Notes: generated by a model not told the origin, from the sequence alone. A DNA stretch of 64,000 nucleotides from Polyodon spathula (GCF_017654505.1 NC_054534.1:43560226-43624225), one strand, 5' to 3'. Positions 46,711-55,980 are shown, counted from the first letter of the stretch. Numbers and translations: made by a program.

Positions 46711-47243
46711 GAAATAATTGGGGCAACCTGGTCAAGCATCAAGCAAATAGGCACAATTGGAAAGGTGCTGGGGCCCAACATTCACACAATTGTTGCTTCT
46801 AGTTTAGCTTATTTTTTTAATCTCTCCACTTTATCACTCAACTTACATTGAAATGATCATTCCCTTATCAGCTGGGTTGTAAACAGAATAAAGATGCTGA
46901 GACACACATGTGCCAAGGAAAGTGCTCAACACAGACTGAAGTGTTCTTGATTATCCTTACAAGCACTACTACAGAGAGAAAGACAGATGGGGAATGGAAG
47001 AGACGTCATCATAGGTGCAGACAAGTTTGCTTTGGGAAGACACACAGATAACATGCAGGTAAAGCACAGGTAGATCAGAGCACACATGGACAGATATTTA
47101 GCCCATACATACAAGAATATGTGAAAGAGCATGAAGCAATATAGTTCCAACAATGAAGATGATGAACAAGACCAATAATGGCAATGAGTGCAAGGGATAA
47201 TGAGAATGCAAGGTAAGTGTATTGGAAGTGATATTTGGTGGGG
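46711..47243. other. Non-coding, nothing recognised
   Basis: Between the left arm of the inverted pair and the solo LTR. The minus-strand open frame at 46926-47153 has no motif. Confidence 0.45.
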
Positions 47244-47248
47244 CAGTG

Positions 47249-47839
47249 TGTGAGGCGTGAGTGTATTAAATGGAATGTCCAGACAGTAATTTATGTGTAC
47301 AGAAATAAAATAATTTATTTTTATTATCTATACACAACAAAATAATTAAATAACAAAAGAAAACAAAACGGCATGAGGGAAGGAGTGCAGGGGTGAAATT
47401 CAAAACAGATCGTGAGAACTCGTCTTTTATCGTCTTCGTGGCGAACCATACATAAACAAAAAAAAGACAAAATAAATGTTAGTGTTTTCAAAAAATCCCG
47501 CTGCACCAAACTAGTCTCTCCCTCCACCCGTTACTCCGCCTATTTTACTTTCGGACCAACCCCCCGAACACAGTAGTACGTTCCCTTTAGTATGTAATGT
47601 CCCGCCTCTGTAGTCAGTGGAACACCAATCCCCAACTGACAAGTGTCCTTATCCTTCACTTGACTTCAGTGGCTGGAATTTACATACTCGTACTTCCTCC
47701 CCTCACCAAGGTGCCGCTCCTCAAAAAGATGACTTTTGCCATGGTCACGAGATCTTGGTAAGGGAAGTCCTGAGTTGGTTTGATGCCATCTACAATCGGG
47801 AGGCTGAATCACAGACCGAAAACCCTTTGACTCATCATA
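47249..47839 (-). mobile_element. Solo LTR family F, copy 2
   Basis: 591 bp, same family and almost the same length as 34609-35198: starts TGTGAGGCGTGAGTG, ends GACTCATCATA (CA changed to TA). The flanking 5-bp duplication CAGTG (47244-47248 and 47840-47844) is exact. The right flank continues TGACAGAAAT, the end of a reversed LTR A, so the insertion went into the very end of that LTR. Confidence 0.88.
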
Positions 47840-47841
47840 CA

Positions 47842-48092
47842 GTGTGACAGAAATATAATGAGTTCTGGTTGTAAATGTCCCTCCTGACCTGTGAGAGCGC
47901 TAAGTAGCGAAAGGGGAAGTCTTTGGATGGGCTGGCTTGACAGTTCTTTCCCCGGGCCAGGAAGTCAGTCAGCCTGGAAGGCGGCGAGACTCCAATGCAG
48001 GAACGTATTGACCCAAAAGGTAAGCGATGTAGCAGCTGCAGGCAATAGAGACAGCTGCAATTGTTTACCAAGGGGTCATGCATGATAACATA
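47842..48092 (+). mobile_element. LTR family A fragment, reversed
   Basis: Read on the minus strand it ends ...TTTCTGTCACA, preceded by CTCACAGGTCAGGAGGGA, matching the 3' end of LTR A at 22.75-22.80 kb. The other side reaches AAGGGGTCATGCATG (48070), matching the CATGACCCCTTGG of LTR A, and stops there. The orientation is opposite to the copies at 22 and 61 kb. Confidence 0.68.
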
Positions 48093-48178
48093 AATCTTGC
48101 TTTTCCTAACTTGGGCTGTGTTTGATATCACCACTTTAAACGGCTGTTGCATTTTTCTAACTTTTTTTTTTTACATTG

Positions 48179-48853
48179 TTATAGTTATATATAAAAGAAA
48201 AAAACAAACCTAATTCCAGTTGTCAATGTTTGTATGTATTGTACTTCCTAAATGATCTTCTTAAACTTCACAGATACTTTTGCACTGAGCAGAACAGAAA
48301 TGAATGCAACAATGTACTGTTAAAAGAAACTAAAGCTGCACCAGCTGGTCAAAGACTTAACTACAGCTTGACATCAAACACTTCCTTTTTGTGGAGAATT
48401 AGGCAACCGGATGTGCAATAACAGTCACAAATTAATTATCCTATGCATGTATCACTCAGTCATGTACTGTAATATAACACTTAACTTAAACCTTAAATGA
48501 CAACCATTAAGGAATATTACACTATGCAGTAACTGCTGTAGAGAGAGAGAGGTGTCCTAAAGAGGGATTTTGTTATAAAAAAAATTATATAAAAACAACT
48601 ATGTTATGGTAAAATGATACAAAAAGGTCTAAGTCAAACAATGCACAATAGAGTCTAAAATACTCCTCATTTTTTTTTTTATGTAACCGCCACTGCTACT
48701 ACTGGGTAACTGGCCATTTCAATCTCCATAGTATTCTCTGAAATCATACCCATACTTCCCAGACCCTGGGTAGTTACCTACAACAGGACCTGACCATGCT
48801 ACAATAGCCTTGAATTAGAACATATATCCCTGTTTCTTTTATTTATTTTATAC
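48179..48853. other. AT-rich, nothing recognised
   Basis: No motif; one run of ATTTTTTTTTT at 48669. Confidence 0.5.
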
Positions 48854-48980
48854 TGTGGCAAAGTGGTTAACAGTGTGCAGGTGCAGGAATGCAGCAGTGA
48901 TCAATGAACAGACAGACAACGGTAATCTAGGTGCAATGTTATTTATTTTTATAGTCCAAAGTCTGATGACAAAATGTCAG
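48854..48980 (-). mobile_element. LTR family A start, split by element D
   Basis: TGTGGCAAAGTGGTTAACAG then GTGCAGGTGCAGG and CAATGAACAGACAGACAA match 61136-61200 and 62441-62510. Match stops at 48980 and resumes after element D at 52829. Confidence 0.75.
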
Positions 48981-49480
48981 TGTGGCAATGTCCCCCACCC
49001 CTGTATGATTTGTTGTGTTATATGTTGTGTGTTTGTATTAATGTTGATGTATTGTAAAGTGCACGGGGTATAAAGTGTGTTATAAGCAGGAGTGTTATAA
49101 AGTGTAATTTGTATTTAGGCAGAAGGATTGTACAAATCACTTCACGTGCAAAGTAAAAGGTGTATTGATATGCGAGCATGGGAGTGCACATATTAGTTAA
49201 TGTGCTGGGATTCAAGTGAATAATTAATTGGTAATTGAATCACAGCACAATTGTATATATAGATGCATGAAGCACTCACTTGGGGTTGTGTGTTCGGGAA
49301 GTGGAGAATGGGTGAGAGAGAGAGAGAGGAGAGTTAATTTAAAATAAAATATAACAAATGCTACTTGTGTGAGAGGACTCGCACAATACTTGTTTAGTGT
49401 TCATCCACTCTCTCTCTGTCTATTTGTTTGGCCACTGCGCTGTTTAGTTTTTTGTGTTTTGTGTTTCAAACCATTAATTT

Positions 49481-49483
<3 letters not shown>
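48981..49483 (+). repeat. Element D 5' LTR (3' end lost)
   Basis: Aligns with 52250-52733: shared GGTATAAAGTG, AATCACTTCA, GTGCTGGGATTCAAGTGAAT, TGTATATATAGATGCA, and TTTTTTGTGTTTTGTGTTTC. TATATATAGATGCA at 49253 is a plausible TATA region. Confidence 0.9.

Positions 49484-49537
<54 letters not shown>
49484..49537. repeat. (AAT)n microsatellite
   Basis: About 18 AAT units replacing the end of the element D 5' LTR and its primer-binding site. Confidence 0.97.
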
Positions 49538-49572
49538 TTGAAAACTTTAAATGTTAATCTTACATATGTCCT

Positions 49573-49930
49573 GTGTGGGATAAACAACTCCTCCAGGAGC
49601 CAGACCAGGAAGGAGTGAAGTGCGTTTTTTTATTATTTTTGAAAAAAAAAATGGAAGGCTGTAACTGGAGAAACGACTGCAGGGAACTGAAGGACCTCCT
49701 CGGTGGTCTGGAGGACCAAGGCTGGTGCCTTGCTTGCGGGGAATATGGGCACACGGTAGTTATCTGCCCCTTCTAGGAAGAGGAGGAGGAACTAGCCCAA
49801 GAGAGGAAGGTGTGGAGAAGTAGCAGGAAGAGAAGGGGGAGAGAAAAGCTGCAACAGCAGGAGGTTGGGGATGACGGCTGGGAGGCCTGTTTAAAGAAAC
49901 TCGCGGTGGAGTTGTGCCCCGGCTGTATGA
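49573..49930 (+). pseudogene. Element D zinc-knuckle gag-like protein
   Basis: Frame from 49651: MEGCNWRNDCRELKDLLGGL, then WCLACGEYGHTVVICPF, an exact CX2CX4HX4C zinc knuckle, then a TAG at 49774. The same frame continues EEEEELAQERKVWRSSRKRR, QQQEVGDDGWEACLKKLAVE, and CPGCMKRGN before a second stop; CPGC is the start of a second knuckle whose His is lost. Element C has Gln in place of the first stop (CPFQEEEEE), so the ancestral reading ran through. No capsid domain precedes the knuckle. Inferred to bind nucleic acid. The downstream repeat frame (49952-51385) is shifted by one base relative to this one. Confidence 0.7.
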
Positions 49931-49951
49931 AAAGGGGGAACTAGCGCCCAG

Positions 49952-51385
49952 ATGGGGGGAACAGAAGCATCCAGTGCCCAGATGGGAGGACCACGAGCAT
50001 CCAGCGCCCAGACGGGGGAGTGCAAGCAACCAAAGCCTGAGAGGGAGCTGTTCCCACCTCCACCAGCAGAGGGAGGATGCCTGCTAGTCTCACCTCCACA
50101 GCCTGAGCGTGAGGAGCCCGAACGTCCTAGACCTGAGTGGGAGGAGCACGATTGTCCACAGCCCAAGAGAGAGGAGTCAGTGCGTCCACAGCCCACAAAG
50201 GGGGAGTCGGTCCATCCACAGCCCAAGAGGGCGAAGGAAGAGTGTCCACAGCCCAAGTCTCCACCAGCAGAGGAAGAATGCCTGCAGGTTTCATCCCCTG
50301 AAAGTGAGGGAGAGCCGAAGCAGTCCCCTGCAAGTGAGGAAGAGCCACACCAGTCCCCTGCAAGTGAGGGAGAGCGGCACCAATCTCCTGCAAGTGAGGG
50401 AGAGCCTCACAAGTCCCCTGCAAGTGAGGGAGAGCAACACCAGTCCCCTGCCAGTGAGGGAGAGCCTCACCAGTCCCCTGCAAGTGAGAGTGAGCCGCGC
50501 CAGTCCCCTGCAAGTGAGGGAGAGCTGCACCAGTTCTCTGCAACTGAGGGAGAGCCGCACCAGTCCCCTGCAACAGGGGGAGACTGCATGCTGCACCCAC
50601 ATTCGTCGCCAAGAGACTACACGCTGCTCCCATCTTTGTCGCTAGGAGACCACACGTTGCACCCATCTTCGTCACCAGAAGACTACACACTGCTCCCACC
50701 TACATCGCTAGGAGACTACACTTTGTTTGCACCTCCACTGCTTCCACCACCAGGAGCAGAGCAGCAGGAGCTGCCTCTACCTCCACCACCTCCATCGGCA
50801 GGAGCAGAGCAGCAGGAGCTGCCTCAGCCTCTGCCACCGTCAGGAGCAGAGCAGCAGGAGATGTCTCTGCCACCTCCACCAGCAGAAGGTGAATACCTGC
50901 TGGTTCTGCCTCCACCGCCATGGGTGGAGCTGCAACTGAGTTTGGATGCCTTCACGTCACCTTTCTGGGGATGCCGTCACATCACTGTCCAGGGATGCCT
51001 TCACGCCACCGCCCAGGGATGCCATCTCGTCACCGCCCGTGGATGCCTTCACGTCACCACCAGGGGATTCCTTCACATCATAGCTCAGGGATACCTTCAC
51101 GTCATCGCCCTGAGATGCCTGTCTCGCTTCGCCCAAGGATGCCTGCCTCGCTTCACTCAAGGATACCTGCCTTATTTCGTCCAAGGATGTCTGCCTCGCT
51201 TCTCCCACGGATGCCTGCCTAGCTTCGCCAAGGATGCCTGCCTCGCATCGCCTGGGGTTGCCTGCTGCTCCGCATCGTCTGTGGTTGCCTGCTGCTCTGC
51301 ATCGCCTGGAGTTACCTGCTGCTCCGCATCGCCTGGGGTGGCCTGCTGCTCTGCATCACGTGGGGTTTCCTGCTGCTCTGCATAA
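49952..51385 (+). CDS. Element D minisatellite-coded Pro/Glu-rich protein
   Basis: A 477-codon open frame. Parts in order: Glu/Pro/Lys-rich linker with PKREESVRPQPTKGESVHPQ; nine consecutive 10-residue units of the QSPASEGEPH type, coded by exact 30-bp DNA repeats (starts at 50321, 50351, ... 50561); GDYTLLPP-type units; three PPPGAEQQELPLPPPPP units, the last ending PPPPAEGEYLLV as in element C; then Cys/His-rich 9-residue units (QGCLHATA, RGCLHVTT, QGCLPRFA) and finally SPGVACCSA units, both from 27-bp repeats. No domain recognised, no signal peptide, no membrane segment. It probably continues the zinc-knuckle product after a one-base shift. The long open frames in other frames and on the minus strand are shadows of the repeats. 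Confidence 0.5.
   Translation: MGGTEASSAQMGGPRASSAQTGECKQPKPERELFPPPPAEGGCLLVSPPQPEREEPERPRPEWEEHDCPQPKREESVRPQPTKGESVHPQPKRAKEECPQPKSPPAEEECLQVSSPESEGEPKQSPASEEEPHQSPASEGERHQSPASEGEPHKSPASEGEQHQSPASEGEPHQSPASESEPRQSPASEGELHQFSATEGEPHQSPATGGDCMLHPHSSPRDYTLLPSLSLGDHTLHPSSSPEDYTLLPPTSLGDYTLFAPPLLPPPGAEQQELPLPPPPPSAGAEQQELPQPLPPSGAEQQEMSLPPPPAEGEYLLVLPPPPWVELQLSLDAFTSPFWGCRHITVQGCLHATAQGCHLVTARGCLHVTTRGFLHIIAQGYLHVIALRCLSRFAQGCLPRFTQGYLPYFVQGCLPRFSHGCLPSFAKDACLASPGVACCSASSVVACCSASPGVTCCSASPGVACCSASRGVSCCSA
50321..50590. repeat. 30-bp minisatellite, nine units
   Basis: Unit CAGTCCCCTGCAAGTGAGGG then AGAGCCKCAC, repeated at exactly 30-bp spacing with 1-4 substitutions per unit and no indels. Codes 10 residues per unit in the main frame. 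Confidence 0.97.
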
Positions 51386-51390
51386 CCATG
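50945..51390. repeat. 27-bp minisatellites, two types
   Basis: 50945-51240: about eleven units around GCCTTCACGTCACCGCCCAG then GGAT. 51240-51390: about five units around GCCTGGGGTTGCCTGCTGCT then CCGCATC. Spacings stay near 27 bases. Confidence 0.9.
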
Positions 51391-51589
51391 GGGTTACCTC
51401 TTGCTCCGCATTGTCTGTGGTTGTCTGCTGCTCCGTATTGCCTGGGGTTGCCTGCGGCTTCGCCTCATCTGGGGTTGCCTGTGGCTCTGCCTCGCTGGTG
51501 GAGCCACCAGTTAAAGGGTATAAGGGAGAAGTGGAGCTCCCGCTACCACCTCTATGGCCAAGGGCTCCCCTCCCGAGTTTGCCTGCCAA

Positions 51590-51830
51590 AGGTCCACTGT
51601 TGCCATCGCCACCCAAGGGTCTGCTGCTGCCGTCGCCACCCGAGGGTCCACTGCTGCTGTTGCCACCTGAGGGTCTGCTGCTGCTGTCACCACCCAAGGG
51701 TCCACTGCTGCCAGAACTGCTTCGCCTGGGGTCGCCTGAACTGCTTCTTCTGGGGTCGCCGGCTCTGCTTCACCCGAGGTCACCGAAACTGCTTCGTCTG
51801 GGGTCGCTACCAGCTTTGCTTCGCCTGGGG
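51590..51830. repeat. 27-bp minisatellite, third type
   Basis: Units around CACCCGAGGGTCCACTGCTG then CTGTTGC (51590-51720) and GAACTGCTTCGYCTGGGGTC then GCC (51715-51830). Open in frames ending at 51836 and 52173. Confidence 0.85.
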
Positions 51831-52225
51831 AGGTGAGTTCACTGTCACCTGGGGTTGCCTGCCTGTCATCACCCGGGGCGTTGAGTCCAGCCGCAGCAAA
51901 AATTGGAAGAACTGTGGCCGGAGTCCCACAAAAGGGAGCTGCCGGCTAGGTTTGCGGACAGCATTGCCCCTGACAGATTTTCCGCTGCCAGGGGTACATT
52001 GGGATAAAGCAGACTTTCCGCTGCCAGGTCTGTCCCGGCTGGAGGAGCCAGCCAGGGCATGGTCAGCCTGGCCACTACGAATGGTAGATTGGGAGGAGGA
52101 TGTCCCACCATCGCCTCCCCCATGGACCATTACTGCCCCTGTTTCTGGGCAGGAAATACGACCAGAACTTTGAAACTAAGGGGGGAGGTGGCCATTGAGG
52201 ATGTGTACTACGCATAAGGTGTGTG

Positions 52226-52249
52226 TGGAGGGAGGGGGGGGGGGGGGTA
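52226..52249 (+). other. Element D polypurine tract
   Basis: GGAGGGA followed by an unbroken G run and TA directly before the 3' LTR; this is where plus-strand DNA synthesis would start. Longer and purer than usual. Confidence 0.85.
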
Positions 52250-52828
52250 TGTGGTAATGTTCCCCACCCCTGTGTGTATTTTTGTGTTATATGTTGCGTG
52301 TTGTAAAGTGCATGCGGTATAAAGTGGGTTCTGAGTATGAATGTTTTAAAAATGAATAATTGTATTTACACGAGCGTGGCACAAATCACTTCATGTGCAA
52401 ATTAAAAGGGTATTGATATGTGAGCACAGGAGTGCTCAGATTAGTTCACATGCTGGGATTCAAGTGAATAATGAATTGTTAATTGAATCCCAGCACACCT
52501 GTCTATATAGATGCACAATGCATTCACTCAGGGTTGTGTGTTTGAGAAGTGGAGAACGAGAGAGAGAGAGAGAGAGAAGAGTTAATTTAAACTAAAATAT
52601 AATATAACAACTTGCACGATACTTGTTTAGTGTTCACCCACTCTGTCTGTCTGTCTATTTGCTTGGGTACCACACCGTTTTGTTTTTTTGTGTTTTGTGT
52701 TTCAAATCCTTTACTTTCTGTCTGTTTGCTAATAAACTGCACAGCAGCGCATTCAATTCACCACATCACCTCACAGTACTGCGTGTTCCTTTCTGGTCTG
52801 ACACCATCATTGCAACCACTCTGCCACA
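52250..52828 (+). repeat. Element D 3' LTR
   Basis: 579 bp from TGTGGTAATG to CTCTGCCACA. TATATAGATGCAC at 52505, GA-repeat at 52557-52576, AATAAACTGCACAGC at 52732 as the polyadenylation-type signal. Confidence 0.92.
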
Positions 52829-52880
52829 GGCAGTAAACAATAACAATGAAAATCAGGCAATACAACAGCGTGTACTCCAC
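52829..52880 (-). mobile_element. LTR family A, continuation after element D
   Basis: GGCAGTAAACAATAACAATG, AGGCAATACAACAGCGTGTA match AACAGTAAATAATAATG and AGTAATACAGCAGTGTGTA of the LTR A copy at 62575-62615. Truncated after about 50 bases. Confidence 0.6.
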
Positions 52881-53673
52881 ACCGCTGTATTTACTTTGCA
52901 TGGCTAAGGTCTTCTCTCATTGATCAACGAATGAGCAGAGATTTGTGACACATGCCAAAATGAAATCTCATCAGAATGAAAGCTTGGCCAATCAATACAC
53001 AGTGATTATATTGACGTTCATGGTGGTCAATAGCCGCTAACAGAAACAGAAGCACTGTGAGGAAAGTAAGCAGCTCGAACTGTGCTGAATGAAAGCGCAT
53101 TTGAGAAAGTTGCATGAGTGAATGGATGCATCCACGTTGCATGATAAGCAGAATAAATAAGTCCTGGCACCCAGTACCGCCATCAAAATAAGTAATGGAG
53201 TACCGGTGAGTATTGGCAGAATTTCACCCCTGCTGCAGAAAATTTCAAATTAACAAACTGTAGAATGTTACCATATTGTGCTCATGTGTTTACCAGAGTT
53301 CTACAGAATCAATATGTAATATTTTTAGAGATGTTGCACCCTGACCCATACAGTGTTGTTACCACCTTATAGCACAATTAATCAGCTCTAAAAGTGTTTC
53401 CTGTAAAAGGTATTGCAAAAATATTAGATCAATAAGGTCTGCTTTAAGTAGTATAGGCCAAAGTATTAAATGTAGCTTAGTAAGCCAACTAATCTGAATT
53501 ATAGCGTACAATTGAAATTGAACACATTTCTGTTAAAGCTTTAAATCAGGGCTGCTTTTTATGGGGTGCTGGCATTATAAAATGTGGATTTTGAATTATT
53601 ATTATTATGATTATTATTATTATTTAATAAAACAAACAAACAAAAAAAAATTGTGACTAAATACTTCCAAAAT
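52881..53673. other. AT-rich, nothing recognised
   Basis: Contains an ATT-rich patch at 53596-53625. No coding motif. Confidence 0.5.
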
Positions 53674-53678
53674 GGCTC

Positions 53679-54077
53679 TGTGGCAGAGCAAAGCTCTGCC
53701 ATTTTTAAATTGGCAAGGATGGGGTTAATTTCCCCTACCTGCCTGGGTTTATTATGTTCAGGTGGCTGGGGTTGATTAGTTGATTAGGTTAATTAACGAT
53801 CAATCAGCGCCCAGCCACCTGACATAAAAGGAGGCCTCTGCTTCTCATTTGGGAGGAGGGAGCTGAGGAAGCAGGTTGGGGTTGGGGTTGGGGTTGGGGT
53901 TGGGGTTGGTGGCATTGCCCAGCCTGGAAACTTTGTTTTTGTATTGGGGTTTTTTTGTGTTTAAATCCCTTTATTTTGCCATTGTGCACTTTTATTTTGT
54001 GTTATTTATAATAAAATTAATATTTTTTTGAACTGCAGACTGTCTCTGGGCCTCTGTCCACTTGCCAGCCTGCCACA
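53679..54077 (+). repeat. Element E 5' LTR
   Basis: 399 bp. Starts TGTGGCAGAGCAAAGCTCTG, in which GGCAGAGC/GCTCTGCC is an inverted pair. Differs from the 3' LTR mainly by a (GGGGTT)n stretch at 53877-53906 where the 3' copy has a Gly/Thr-like GTTTGTTGGTTTTGG. A degenerate T-rich U5 with ATAATAAAATTAATA follows. Confidence 0.93.
53877..53906 (+). repeat. (GGGGTT)n hexanucleotide repeat in LTR
   Basis: Five perfect GGGGTT units with flanking GGTTG. Potential G-quadruplex on the transcribed region of the LTR; absent from the sister LTR. Confidence 0.95.
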
Positions 54078-54119
54078 TTTGGTGTCAGAAGCTCAGAGCA
54101 GTATTTTTATTTTTTTGGG

Positions 54120-54500
54120 ATAAATTTATTTATTATTTTTTAGAAAAAAAAGGAAAGAAAAGCAGACAGCTGCAAAGGCAGGACAAGCAGCAGCTGAAGA
54201 AATGTAAGCTGCTGCAGCCACCACTGGAGGACCTGGCCAGCCTCTTCCCTTGGTGTTCCTGGTACGGGAAGGAGGACCATCGTTGACGGTCCTGCCCAGA
54301 TGTGCCACCGGCAAATTGATGTGGCTGGTGTGAGGAGGATGGCCACAACTGGGCAGGATGCCTTACAACCAGGCCCAGGAGCATCAGGGCCACCCCCCAC
54401 TACCTCCAGCACCACCACCTTCACCACCGTCCCAGGAGATCTGGGACTGGTTGATGCACCCTGAGGCAGACCTCGGAGCATTCAGGGGTGGCTAGAGACT
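54120..54500 (+). pseudogene. Element E zinc-knuckle gag-like protein
   Basis: Frame of 54062: a poly-Lys/Gln start (EKKGKKSRQLQRQDKQQLKK), LLQPPLEDLASLFPWCSWYG, KEDHR then a TGA, RSCPDVPPAN, a second TGA, and CGWCEEDGHNWAGC (54320-54361), an exact CX2CX4HX4C knuckle. The first knuckle is degenerate (CSWYGKEDHR*RSC: second Cys is Tyr). Layout LxDLxxL...knuckle-knuckle parallels element D. The two stops mean this copy cannot make the protein. Confidence 0.68.
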
Positions 54501-54904
54501 TGACCAACTACATTTGAGACACCCCAAACTCTTATCACTCTCAACCCTTGTCACCCCTTCTTGTTGTTGTCGGGTTGGCAGGAAAGGGTCTTTCAAACGG
54601 GAGTACCACTAATTTTTTTTTTTTAATTACCTGGCGGTAGACATGGGAGATGCCCCGGTCACTCCAATAGAGAGGGGTGAGCTGCCTTCCCACATATTCG
54701 GGCATCTGTGTTACCCTCCTCCTCGGCGGGGGGTGAGCGGCTGGGTCGGGGGGGCGGAAGGGCTCTCGGTTCTCACTCCTCTCTGGTGGGAGGGGCTCTC
54801 GGTCTCCTCCCTCCCTCCTCGACGGCAGGGGGTATCGGTCTCTCCCCCATCCTGCCCGTGCAGGGGGTCTCGGTTTATACCCTCTCGGGGATAGGAACGT
54901 CGAG

Positions 54905-55980
54905 ATGAGGAGAGGGGAGAGGTGGGAACCTCAGGTGGGAGGAAGAACACCAGATGCCCCGGTCACTCCAATAGAGAGGGTGGAGCTGCCTTCCCAGAGA
55001 GCCAGAGATGGTGGAGGAGCCGCCTACCTGAGCCAGAGAGGGAGGAGATGCCCCTCCCAGAGCCAGAGAGGGAGGAGGAGCTCCGTCCCCAGAGCCAGAG
55101 AGGGAGGAGGAGCTGCCGTCCCCAGAGCCAGAGAGGGAGGAGGAGCCACCTCCCCGAGAGCCAGAGAGGGAGGAGGAGCTGCCGTCCCCAGAGCCAGAGA
55201 GGGAGGAGGAGCTGCCGTCCCCAGAGCCAGAGAGGGAGGAGGAGCCGCCGTCCCCCCAGAGCCAGAGAGGGAGGAGGAGGGAGAGCCAGAGAGGGAGGAG
55301 GAGCTGCCGTCCCCAGAGCCAGAGAGGGAGGAGGAGCTGCCGTCGCCCCAGAGCCAGAGAGGGAGGAGGAGCCGCCGTCCCCAGAGCCAGAGAGGGAGGA
55401 GGAGCTGCCGTCCCCAGAGCCAGAGAGGGAGGAGGAGCCGCCGTCCCCAGAGCCAGAGAGGGAGGAGGAGCCGCCGTCGCCCCAGAGCCAGAGAGGGAGG
55501 AGGAGCTGCTCCCCAGAGCCAGAGAGGGAGGAGGAGGAGCAACCCCCCAGAGACCAGAGAGGGAGGAGGAGCTGCACCAGAGAGGGAGGAGGAGCCCGTC
55601 CCCAGAGCCAGAGAGGGAGGAGGAGCAGCCCACCCAAGGGACAGCCATGGCCCAAGGATGCTTGCCTTGCACCGCCCAGGGATGCCACGCCAGCTCTGCT
55701 CAGGGATGACACATTCACATCGCCTGGGGTTGCCTGCTGCTTCGCATCGCTTGGGACTGCTGGTGTCTCCTTTTTGTTTTCTAGGGTTGCCGAGGGTCCG
55801 CCGCCTCCGCCACTAGAGGGAGCCGGGCCGGACTCTACCTTGGGGGGGTGGGGGGAAAGGGGGAGGGGGCTCTGCCCACCACCATTTAACAGCCCACCCA
55901 AGGTCATATTGGACTCTTTGTACATGGGGGAGTCTACGTGTACATGGGGGGAGGGCAGAGCAAAGCTCTGCCCTTTTTAA
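54905..55980 (+). CDS. Element E 33-bp-repeat-coded protein
   Basis: Dominated by about 18 units of 33 bp (CAGAGCCAGAGAGGGAGGAG then GAGCTGCCGTCCC) at 55040-55640. Two plus-strand frames remain open across it: 303 codons (PEPEREEELPS units, acidic) and 352 codons (PQSQRGRRSCR units, basic). Scattered one- and two-base length changes between units switch the frames, so both readings alternate. The acidic reading fits the Glu/Pro-rich repeats of elements C and D and is more likely the ancestral one. The tail shared with D reads QGCLPCTAQGCH-like in one frame and GVACCFASLG in another. Three long minus-strand frames (Leu/Ser/Gly-rich) are shadows. Confidence 0.42.
55040..55640. repeat. 33-bp minisatellite
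   Basis: About 18 units around CCAGAGAGGGAGGAGGAGCT then GCCGTCCCCAGAG, a purine-rich strand (GA-rich) with CCCC interruptions. Unit lengths vary from 27 to 36. Confidence 0.95.

Larger units (their letters stand above)
46634..48178. repeat. 77-bp inverted pair bracketing 1.4 kb
   Basis: 46634-46710 (includes AAGTTAGAAAAACACTACAG and GTGGTGATATCAAACACA) is the near reverse complement of 48104-48178. The enclosed sequence contains the family F solo LTR and a reversed fragment of LTR A. Could be ends of one DNA transposon or two independent copies. Confidence 0.8.
48981..52828 (+). mobile_element. LTR element D (non-autonomous)
   Basis: 3848 bp, plus strand. The 5' LTR is at 48981-49483 (starts TGTGGCAATG, its last ~100 bases replaced by an AAT repeat), and the 3' LTR at 52250-52828 (579 bp, ends CTCTGCCACA). 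The purine tract at 52226-52249 with about 15 consecutive G lies directly before the 3' LTR. The target duplication is GTCAG (48976-48980) against GGCAG (52829-52833). The interior has a zinc-knuckle frame and a long minisatellite-coded frame but no protease, RT, RNase H or integrase, so any movement would depend on enzymes supplied in trans. Homologous to element C. Confidence 0.9.

Noticed and set aside
50127..50699. 190-codon minus-strand frame and other overlaps in element D
   Set aside because: Shadow of the 30-bp coding repeat; the plus frame carries the segments shared with element C.
53877..53906. GGGGTT repeat as an interstitial telomere
   Set aside because: Vertebrate telomeres are TTAGGG, and the stretch lies inside an LTR.
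50321..55640. Regular 27-36-bp repeats resembling a CRISPR array
   Set aside because: Units are contiguous with no unique spacers, and this is a vertebrate genome.
54875..55925. Minus-strand frames of 172-320 codons rich in Leu, Ser and Gly
   Set aside because: Antisense of the 33-bp minisatellite; the repeat lacks stops in most frames, so length alone means nothing.
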